Assembly: GCF_003367355.1 (NCBI RefSeq)
Contig: NZ_CP031413.1
Location: 1,282,921-1,346,920 of the forward strand
DNA length: 64,000 bases
Origin: Lysobacter sp. TY2-98
Lineage (GTDB): Bacteria > Pseudomonadota > Gammaproteobacteria > Xanthomonadales > Xanthomonadaceae
Reading direction: 5' to 3'
Notes under the pieces: model-generated
The model's database searches: none
What the model saw: only the letters and a program-made list of their open reading frames with translations
What the model was told of the DNA's origin: nothing
In this document: positions 1 through 7,500 of the stretch, piece by piece
Position numbering within the stretch: the stretch's first letter is position 1
How the letters are laid out: each line of letters opens with the position of its first letter
Program-made: the position numbers and the translations under genes

Positions 1-339
1 ACTGAAGCCGCCGCCCGCGCCACCGCCGGCGAAGATCTCCTCGAAGTCGACGCCGCTCCCGCCGAAATCCCCGTAATCGCCGAAGCCCTGCGGGCCCGGC
101 TGCACGTCGTCGCCCGGGCGATAGCCGCGCGCGCGCAATTGGTCGTAGGCCTTGCGCTTGGCGGGATCACGCAGCGCCTCGTAGGCCTCGTTGACGGCTT
201 TGAAGCGGTCCTCGGCGTCGGCCTCCTTGCTGACGTCGGGGTGGTACTTGCGCGCCAGCCGGCGGTAGGCCGTCTTGATCTCGGCGTCGCCCGCACTGGG
301 CTCGACGCCGAGAATCTCGTAGTAGTCCTTGAACTGCAT
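1..339 (-). CDS. cbpA: DnaJ/CbpA-like J-domain co-chaperone, 3' end cut by the window edge
   Basis: Only the first 113 residues are inside the window. They form a J domain with the invariant HPD motif (in YHPDVSK, about residues 32-38) and the helix pattern YYEILGV...[11 protein letters not shown], followed by a Gly/Phe-rich linker ([15 protein letters not shown]). J-domain proteins stimulate the ATPase of DnaK and deliver clients to it. The short G/F linker straight after the J domain fits the CbpA class, but the C-terminal domains that would separate CbpA from DnaJ are not visible. The gene lies 110 bp downstream of hsp20 on the same strand, with a hairpin between them, so it is probably the second gene of a heat-shock unit. 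The ATG at 339 gives a standard J-domain N terminus. Confidence 0.85.
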   Translation of the reverse strand, partial: MQFKDYYEILGVEPSAGDAEIKTAYRRLARKYHPDVSKEADAEDRFKAVNEAYEALRDPAKRKAYDQLRARGYRPGDDVQPGPQGFGDYGDFGGSGVDFEEIFAGGGAGGGFS

Positions 340-360
340 CCAGCGCTCCGCGGGTGGGGG

Positions 361-397
361 AAACGGAAACGGCCCGCAGGCGATGCCGACGGGCCGT
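361..397 (-). terminator. Hairpin between hsp20 and cbpA (weak terminator or attenuator)
   Basis: An 8-bp perfect stem (369-376 with 390-397) with a 13-nt loop is followed, in the direction of hsp20 transcription, by a T-rich but interrupted tail (GTTTCCGTTT). The broken U tract suggests partial termination or an mRNA-stabilising hairpin that lowers cbpA expression relative to hsp20. Confidence 0.5.
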
Positions 398-449
398 CAG
401 TGTAGTGGGCGCGTCCGGACGGCGCCGTCGCGACCCTGCCCGCCCGCGG

Positions 450-932
450 TTACTGACGCGTCGCGTCGCCCTGAACGCCCGCACCGACCTGGATGCGGCG
501 TGGCGTCGTTTCCGGACGCTTGGGAATGCTGATCTCCAGCACGCCGTTGCGGCCGTTCGCCGTGATGCCCTCGGCATCGGCGCTGTCCGGCAGCGCGAAG
601 CGGCGATGGAACGTGCCGTAGCGCCGCTCGACGCGTGAGTAGCGCCCGGTCTGCGCATTGATCTCGCTCTTGCGCTCGCCGCGGATCGACAGGATGCCCT
701 TGTCCATCAGGACCTCGACGTCCTGCGGGTCGACGCCCGGAAGGTCCGCGAAGATGACGAAGCGGTTCGGCTCTTCGACGATGTCCACGCGCGGCGCCCA
801 CTGGCTGGTCACCACCGACGACTCGTCGGTGCCGTTTTCGCCCGCGTTGAAAAAGCGCTCGAAGAGCTGCTTGAACTCGTCCTGGAGCTGCGACGCGCCC
901 GGACGCTGCTGTGGATACTGGTTCAGGCTCAT
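450..932 (-). CDS. Hsp20/alpha-crystallin small heat-shock protein
   Basis: The 160-residue protein has a variable N-terminal arm, then an alpha-crystallin domain (about residues 43-140) with the typical PRVDIVEEPNRFVIFADLPGV opening region and the GVLEISIPK ending. The ISI triplet is the I-x-I motif used for oligomer assembly. ATP-independent holdases of this kind bind unfolding proteins for later refolding by the DnaK system, which fits the downstream J-domain gene. The ATG at 932 has a GGGAGG ribosome-binding site 9 nt upstream. A sigma-32-type promoter precedes it. The length is normal for bacterial Hsp20. Confidence 0.93.
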   Translation of the reverse strand: MSLNQYPQQRPGASQLQDEFKQLFERFFNAGENGTDESSVVTSQWAPRVDIVEEPNRFVIFADLPGVDPQDVEVLMDKGILSIRGERKSEINAQTGRYSRVERRYGTFHRRFALPDSADAEGITANGRNGVLEISIPKRPETTPRRIQVGAGVQGDATRQ

Positions 933-981
933 GGCCGGTGTCCTCCCTCGTTGAATGGCGGCGATGCCGCGCTGTCGCGAT

Positions 982-1009
982 ACGTAGGGCCCGCGCCCAG
1001 CCTTTCAAG
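982..1009 (-). promoter_or_regulatory. Sigma-32 (RpoH) heat-shock promoter for hsp20
   Basis: On the minus strand a perfect CTTGAAA (1003-1009) is followed after 13 nt by CCCTACGT (982-989), close to the sigma-32 consensus CTTGAAA-N11-16-CCCCATNT. Transcription would start near 974 and give a leader of about 42 nt ahead of hsp20. Confidence 0.75.
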
Positions 1010-1072
1010 AGTCGACGCGCGCATCCGCCGACGGCCGTACACTGGCTTCAGACACCAGACAGGAGCACCCCC

Positions 1073-1552
1073 ATGGCCCAGCCCGGCGATCGCATTCCCG
1101 AAGTCGTCGTCCAGCAGATCACGTCGAACGGGATCGAGAAGACCGACACGCACTCGCTGTTCGGCGCCGGCAAGTCGGTCGTGTTCGCCGTGCCCGGCGC
1201 GTTCACGCCGACCTGCTCCGAGCGTCACCTTCCCGGCTTCATCGAACACTTCGACGAGTTCCGTCGCCGCGGCTACGACGTCGCCTGCATGGCGGTGAAC
1301 GATCCCTTCGTCATGCAGGCCTGGATGCGCAGCGCCGGCGTGCCGGACGGCATGGTGATGGTGGCCGACGGCAATGCCGAGCTGACGCGCGCGTTGGGCC
1401 TCGACCTCGACGCCTCCGCCTACGGCATGGGCATCCGCTCCAAGCGTTTCGCGATGGTCGTTGCCGACGGGGTGATCGAACAGCTGTTCGTCGAAGCGCC
1501 CGGCGAGTTCCGGGTGTCGACCGCGGAAAACCTGCTCGACGCGACGGCGTAA
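1073..1552 (+). CDS. Peroxiredoxin of the Prx5 / AhpC-TSA redoxin type
   Basis: The 159-residue protein reduces peroxides through a peroxidatic cysteine in PGAFTPTCSERHLPGF (Cys48, with the Thr two residues before it), the hallmark of the Prx5 subfamily. A second Cys near residue 75 (DVACMAVND) is a possible resolving residue but is not at a position I can confirm. The start was set at ATG 1073 because AGGAG lies 7 nt upstream; an in-frame start further upstream would run through the hsp20 promoter. The gene is divergent from hsp20 and convergent with pbpC, whose stop lies 3 bp beyond its own. No glutaredoxin domain is fused to it. Confidence 0.92.
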   Translation: MAQPGDRIPEVVVQQITSNGIEKTDTHSLFGAGKSVVFAVPGAFTPTCSERHLPGFIEHFDEFRRRGYDVACMAVNDPFVMQAWMRSAGVPDGMVMVADGNAELTRALGLDLDASAYGMGIRSKRFAMVVADGVIEQLFVEAPGEFRVSTAENLLDATA

Positions 1553-1555
1553 GCC

Positions 1556-3985
1556 TCAGCGCGACAGCACGTCGAACGAAATCCGCGCCCACGCGCCGCC
1601 CTGCGCGAGGGCGGTGAGCACGTGCGCGCCGGGTTCGGCGAGTTGCAGCGGCAGCGTCGCTGCGCCCGCGGTTTGCGCAACGAAGTGTCCGTCCAGCAGC
1701 CAGCGCACGTCGTCGTTCGTACCCAGCGCACGCACTTCGACGTGCACGGGCTTGCCGTCGCCCGAGGCGAGTGCGGCGCCGTCACGCACACCATCGATGT
1801 GCAGCGCCGTGGCGACGGCGCGGCTGTCGTCGCTGCAATCAGGTGCGAGCGGTGGCAATGACGACATCTCGCGCTCGCGCTGCGTCAGCCACGGCGAGGC
1901 GAGTACCGGCCAGCGCGCGATCGCGATGGTGCGACGCTCGTGAGGACGCGCGCAATCGGCCGACAGGCGCTGGCCGGATGCCGCATCGACCTCGATGTCG
2001 TCGCGACCGGCATTCCAAGCGCGCGCCTGCCGTTCCGGTGGCGTCGGCGGGATCGTGCCGTCGAGCACCCATGCGGTCATGCGGCGATGGCACAGCGACG
2101 CGGGTTGCGCGTCGACCGGTGTTCCCAGCGGCCAGCAGATCTCGGCCTCCGACACGGACGCCGGCTTTCGCGACGCCACCGCGCGTGCTCGCGGCAGGCT
2201 GTCGACGACCTCGAACAGCAGCGGCAGCGCAGTCACCGCGCCGTACTGGCCCGGCATCGGCGTGCCGTCCGGACGGCCGACCCACACGCCCACGGTGTAG
2301 GCCGGCGTCGCGCCGATCGCCCAGGCGTCGCGGTAGCCGTAGCTCGTGCCGGTCTTCCACGCGAGCGGTGCGCGTCCACGCGTGTCGAACAGATCGCCGA
2401 CCGTGCCCGGTCGCGGCGTCCGCTCGAGGATGTCGCGGATGATCCAGGCCGCGCCTTCGGACATCACCCGACGATCGACCTGCGGATCGCGCGGCGTATA
2501 GCGCACGCGTCCCGATACGCCGCCGCGCGCGAGCGATGCATACGCGCCGACGAGATCCTCGAGCTTCGCGCCGGTGCCGCCGAGGATCATCGACAGGTTC
2601 GGCGTGGCGCCATCCGGCCATTTCAGGCGCAGCCCGGCATGCGCAAGGCGCGCATCGAAGCGCACGGGGCCGAGCCGGTCGAGCAGGTCCACTGCGGGCA
2701 CGTTGAGCGAAAGACGCAGGGCTTCCGCGGCGCCAATCGGTCCGTTGAATGCCGCGTCGAAATTGCCGGGGCGGTAGTCGCCGAACGACTGCGGCGCGTC
2801 GACGAGCAGCGTTTCCGAATGGATCAGGCCGTCGTCCAGCGCCATGCCGTACAGGAACGGCTTGAGCGTAGAACCTGGCGAGCGCCACGCCCGGACCATG
2901 TCGACGTGGCCGAGGCGCGCGTTGTCCTCGATGTCGAGCGACCCGACGTAGGCGCGCGCCTCCATGGTCGCGTTGTCCACGACGAGCAGCGCAGCCGACG
3001 TGCGCTCCGGCAGCGTCGAGAAGTACGCGGCGACGCGATCCTCCACGACGCGCTGCAGGTCGAGGTCGATCGTCGACGCGATGCGCGCCTCGCGCGGCGA
3101 CGCGCTGCGCAGGCGCTGCGCCAGCAGTGGCGCGAGTCGCGGCGCCTGCAGCGATCGCGCGACCACCGGCTCGACACGCGCATCGGCGGTGTCGTGAGCG
3201 GACCAGATGCCGAGCGTCGCCATGCGCGCGAGCACCTTGTCGCGTGCGGCGCGCGCCGCTTCGGGGTGGCGATCGGGACGCAGGCGACTCGGCGCCTGCG
3301 GCAGCACTGTCAGCAGCGCGGCCTCCGCGTGTGACAGCCGCGACGCGGGTTTGCCGAGGTAGGCCCAGCTCGCCGCTTCGACACCTTCGATCGCACCGCC
3401 GAACGGCGCGTGGTCGAGATACAGCTGCAGGATGCCGCGCTTGCCGACATGCACTTCGAGCTGCAGCGCGCGGAAGAGCTGACGGATCTTCCCGCCGACA
3501 TCGCGTGGATGCGGATCGAGGATGCGTGCGACCTGCATCGTCAGTGTCGAGCCACCCGACACGACGCGTCGATACCGCACCACCTGTCCACCCGCCCGCG
3601 CCAGCGCATACGGATTGATGCCCGGATGCCGCCAGAACCAGCGGTCTTCGTAACCGATCAGCGCCTGCAGGTAGAGCGGCGACACCGCGTCGGCACGCAC
3701 CGGGTAGCGCCAGACGCCGCGACTGTCGGCGAAGGCGCGAAGCGGCGTACCGTCGCGTGCGAGCACTACCGCGCCCCCGTCGCGCGGATTCGGCAGTGGC
3801 AGCGGGAATGCAAGGTCGAGCAGCATCGCGGTGACGAGCAGTAGCTCGATCGCGAGTACGCCGGCCAGCACGCGGCGGCCAGATCCGCTCGCACGGCGAA
3901 TCCGATCGGCACGCGCTCGCAAGCGGCCCGCCGCTATCGCGCTGTCGAGCATCCCGCGAATCCGCTGCATAAAACGCGTAGCCAC
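1556..3985 (-). CDS. pbpC: Penicillin-binding protein 1C (glycosyltransferase-transpeptidase)
   Basis: An 809-residue bifunctional murein synthase of the class A type. A short basic cytoplasmic tail is followed by one membrane anchor (about 38-60), the GT51 transglycosylase domain with catalytic Glu113 in YEDRWFWRHPG and the GGSTLTMQ motif (144-151), and the transpeptidase with SPGSTLKP (Ser372, Lys375), SLN (426-428) and KTGTS (544-548). The last 100 residues match the C-terminal domain specific to PBP1C. The start is GTG at 3985 with GAGGA 5 nt upstream. In E. coli pbpC adjoins the alpha-2-macroglobulin gene yfhM, as it nearly does here, where one small membrane-protein gene intervenes. All motifs are intact. 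Confidence 0.95.
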   Translation of the reverse strand: MATRFMQRIRGMLDSAIAAGRLRARADRIRRASGSGRRVLAGVLAIELLLVTAMLLDLAFPLPLPNPRDGGAVVLARDGTPLRAFADSRGVWRYPVRADAVSPLYLQALIGYEDRWFWRHPGINPYALARAGGQVVRYRRVVSGGSTLTMQVARILDPHPRDVGGKIRQLFRALQLEVHVGKRGILQLYLDHAPFGGAIEGVEAASWAYLGKPASRLSHAEAALLTVLPQAPSRLRPDRHPEAARAARDKVLARMATLGIWSAHDTADARVEPVVARSLQAPRLAPLLAQRLRSASPREARIASTIDLDLQRVVEDRVAAYFSTLPERTSAALLVVDNATMEARAYVGSLDIEDNARLGHVDMVRAWRSPGSTLKPFLYGMALDDGLIHSETLLVDAPQSFGDYRPGNFDAAFNGPIGAAEALRLSLNVPAVDLLDRLGPVRFDARLAHAGLRLKWPDGATPNLSMILGGTGAKLEDLVGAYASLARGGVSGRVRYTPRDPQVDRRVMSEGAAWIIRDILERTPRPGTVGDLFDTRGRAPLAWKTGTSYGYRDAWAIGATPAYTVGVWVGRPDGTPMPGQYGAVTALPLLFEVVDSLPRARAVASRKPASVSEAEICWPLGTPVDAQPASLCHRRMTAWVLDGTIPPTPPERQARAWNAGRDDIEVDAASGQRLSADCARPHERRTIAIARWPVLASPWLTQREREMSSLPPLAPDCSDDSRAVATALHIDGVRDGAALASGDGKPVHVEVRALGTNDDVRWLLDGHFVAQTAGAATLPLQLAEPGAHVLTALAQGGAWARISFDVLSR

Positions 3986-3993
3986 GCGATTCC

Positions 3994-4530
3994 TCAGTGC
4001 GGCCGCGGCAGCCCGTCGAGATAGGATCGATCGAAACCAACGACCCGGGCGCCACCTTCATCGATGTGTGTCACACGCACGAGGCGCACGTTGATTACCG
4101 TCGCGACGAGCGCCGCGAATGCCAGCAGACCGAACAGCCACGACGGACCGTCGATGTCGGCCATCTCGATGCCGAGAATCGCGGCGAGCGAACCGAAGAA
4201 CGCGACGAGCCCCACTGCCAGCAACGTCCGGCGACGACGTCGATGCGGCTCGCACAGCGCCGGCGATAGTTGCACGCGCTTGCGGACGATCAGCGCGACG
4301 ATCGCGTACAGCACCAGGTTGAGCAGGATCAGTACGTACCAGCCGCTCGAGTGCCAGTACATCGTGCGTCGCTTCGGCGTACCGGCGGCAGGTGCGTTGC
4401 AGCGGATGCAACGCGGCGGAAGATCCATGCCGCGCGGCACGAAGACGCCGAGGCCGTCACGAACGCAGCCGTCGTGATGACGCACTTCGAGTTCCGCGGC
4501 AGGCGACTGGTACGGATTGACGACAGACAA
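3994..4530 (-). CDS. Small membrane protein with CxxC and CxxH pairs flanking a hydrophobic segment, function unknown
   Basis: I do not recognise a characterised family. The 178-residue protein starts with NPYQSPAAEL, a beginning common in uncharacterised small membrane proteins. It then has RCIRCNAP (CxxC), a hydrophobic segment beginning WYVLILLNLVLYAIVALIV, an LCEPHRRRR segment (CxxH), and two closely spaced hydrophobic stretches (LLAVGLVAFFGSLAAILG and WLFGLLAFAALVATVI). The Cys/His pairs could form a cytoplasmic metal site at the membrane face; that is inference. The preferred start is TTG at 4530 with GGGAGG 4 nt upstream. A start at 4581 is also possible and would overlap the macroglobulin gene. 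It lies 28 bp after that gene and 8 bp before pbpC, so the three are probably one operon. Confidence 0.7.
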   Translation of the reverse strand: MSVVNPYQSPAAELEVRHHDGCVRDGLGVFVPRGMDLPPRCIRCNAPAAGTPKRRTMYWHSSGWYVLILLNLVLYAIVALIVRKRVQLSPALCEPHRRRRRTLLAVGLVAFFGSLAAILGIEMADIDGPSWLFGLLAFAALVATVINVRLVRVTHIDEGGARVVGFDRSYLDGLPRPH

Positions 4531-4558
4531 GCGACCTCCCCTGTGATGCAACGGCGCC

Positions 4559-7500
4559 TCAGTGGCCCGGCTCGACGACATTCACCTTGGCCGGCAACGC
4601 CTTGCCGACACCTCGGATCCAAGGGCGGTACATGTCCTCGACCAGCGACGGCGGCACGGTGTACGTGCCGGGCGTGACGGCACGAACCATGTAGAACACG
4701 CGCGACGTATCGCCCGACGACAGCTTGAGCGCGGCGACGTAGCGGTCCTCGCGGAACTCCTCGTGCTTCATGTCGGCGGCGTTCTTGCGGTCGGCGAGTT
4801 CGATGCCGTCGATGCTGACGTCGGCCCACTGCTTCTCGTCGCCGAGATTGAAGTTCTCGATTTCCAGCCCCGCGGGCAGCAGGTCCGTGAGCAGCGCATC
4901 GGGCACGTCGTCCTGCGGCGTGATCGCCACGGAAACGATCAGCGCGTCGCCCTCTTCCAGCTTGCCGCCGTCCCACGGCTGACCATCCGGGGTGTACCAC
5001 TTGCGGACGATGCCGATGCGCGAGTTGTCGAACGGCGGCGGATCACGCGGGATGCCGGCGACGTCGATGGTCGCGTACAGCGTGCCGCTTCCGGTCGGCG
5101 CGAACGCCACCCCGCCGCGCAGCGCCTGCATGTCGAACACGCGCGCCTGCAGCTTCGCGGCGGGTGCGTCAGTCGTCGCGCCATTGACGCGCCACGTGCC
5201 GGCGACCTGCCGCGACGTATCGACCATGAGCTGCTTGCCCAGGCGCGCCAGCGCGACCTGCTCCTGCGTGCTGAAGTACATGCCGTACGGCGAGCGACGT
5301 GCGTCGATCTCGCGCACCAGGGCCATGAGGCGCGTGTCGAACGCCTTGGGCGCGAGGCCGTGGCGCTTCGTCAGCGCGAGCATGAGCGCGTCGTCGCGCA
5401 CGCGGCTGCCGTAGTCGCCGAGGTAGAACGGACGCGCATCGGGATCGCGATCGAAGCCGTCCTGGATTGCACGCACACCGCGCGCGCGGTCGCCCTGCAG
5501 CGCGAGCGCAAGGCCGAGATGCACCAGCGGCAGGCCGGTCTCGCTCTTCTTCCGGTCGTTGTCGTACAGGCCCCGCAGCGTGCCCAGCGGCGCGCGGTTG
5601 ACGCGGGCAAGCACGTAACCGGCATGCGCCTGATAAGCGAAGCGCAGGTGCTCGCGGTGATCGTAGCCGTAGAACCCGCTGCTGCCGCCGAGCAGGTCCT
5701 CGCTCATCGCCTTGAGCGCTTTCTGCAGGACGTTGTCCGGAATCGCGAAGCCCGCATCGCGCGCGTCGAGCAGGAACTCGGCGACGTACGGCGTCAGCAG
5801 TGGATTCACCGAATCGTCGTCATCGCCCCACATCGAGAAGTGGCCCGACGCCACCTGCATGCCCGAGATGCGCGCGAACGCGCCGTTCATGCGCTGCAGG
5901 CGCTTCTTCGCGTCGAGGCCTTTGACGCCAAGCGCGCGTGCGGTGGCGTCATCGAGCATGAGGCCGGCGTAACCCTTGCTCGTGGTCTGTTCGATGCAGC
6001 CGTACGGGTAGTCGATCGCGCCCTGCAACGCGGCGGCGAACGGGATGGGCGGGTTCGGACTGACCGTCAGCCGTGCGGCGACGGAGTCGGCAATCAACCC
6101 GTCAGCGAGGTCCGCCGGCAACGTGGTCGAGGCCGGTGCCTCGAAGCTCGTCGATCGCGTGCGCACCACCTCGGGCCACGCCGGACGGACCGGGAGGTCG
6201 AAGCCACGATCGATGCGCGTGCCGTTGCCATCGACGCGAATGCGCACGCGGCCGACGCCGAAGCCTTCCTTCGCCGTCAGCGGGAACGTCAGCGAGACCT
6301 TCTGCTCCGGCGCCAGCGTGAGGCTGCGTGCGCCGTCGGCGATACCGAGCGGCCCGGTCGTGTCGACATTGACCTTGAAGCTGCCGGCCTTGCCAGTGAA
6401 GTTCTGCACGTCGAGCGTGACGCGGCTTGCATCACCCGGCGCGAGCACACGCGGCATGCTCGGCTCGGCCAGGATCGGCGCGCGGATGGTGCTCTCCTTC
6501 GCGTTGCTGCCGAAACGTCCGCCGGAATAGACGACCGCGGATACGCGCAGCGTGCCGTTGAAGTCCGGCACGGCGACCTTCAGATGGGCGATGCCCTTGG
6601 CGTCGAGCGCCACCGGGCCTGCGAACAGGTCGACCGTCTGCACGTGCGCGGTCGGGCGACGCGCTTGCGGCAGCGTGGGCAGCGCCATGTCGCCACCGAA
6701 CTTCAGGCGCGCGGTGCCACCGTCGAAACTCTCGATCACGCGACCGTAAATGTCGTAGGCGTCGACCCCGAGCCGGCGCTGCGCGAAGAAATGCTTGGCC
6801 GGATCCGGCACCGGGAACTGCGTGATGTTGAGGATGCCTACGTCGACCGCGGACACCACGACGTGCGCGCGTTGACCGGCGAGCTGCGGTACCGCGATCG
6901 TCACCGGCAGGTCGCGCTCGGGGCGTGTCTTGGCCGGCACCGAAATACCGACCGCCACGCGACGATCGCGGCGATCCATCGGCACGTGGGCGACGCCCAC
7001 CGCACGCGCGGGTGTCACCTTGCTGGTCGCGCTGCCGCCACGGAAGACGAGCGCGCTCACGTAGACGTCGTGGCGCTCCCAGTCCTTGGTCACCGGGATT
7101 TCGAAGGTGCTGCCGGCCTTCACGTCGACGGACTGCACGTACAGCATGTGGTCCGATTCCACGACGATGAGGCCGCGCCCCGGATTCGGCGGCGTCACCT
7201 TTACCTTGAGCGTGTCCCCGGCGCGGTAGCCGGTCTTGTCGAGCGCGAGCTTGACCTTGTCGGGGCGCGCATCGAGCCCGCGGTTCTCGTCGTTCCAGCT
7301 CCAGCCCGCGGTGAAGGGATAACGCGACGTGAGCTTCGTGACCGGGTCGTAGACGTCGACGCGGTAGTCGCCCCACTCCACCGGGAAATCGAACGGCACG
7401 GCGTCATTGCCGGCATCGACCTTGGTCGTCTGCACGTTCTCGAAGCGACGGGTGAACGCGTAGTCCCAGCCGCTGTCTTCGTCGTAATCCCAATGGTAGT

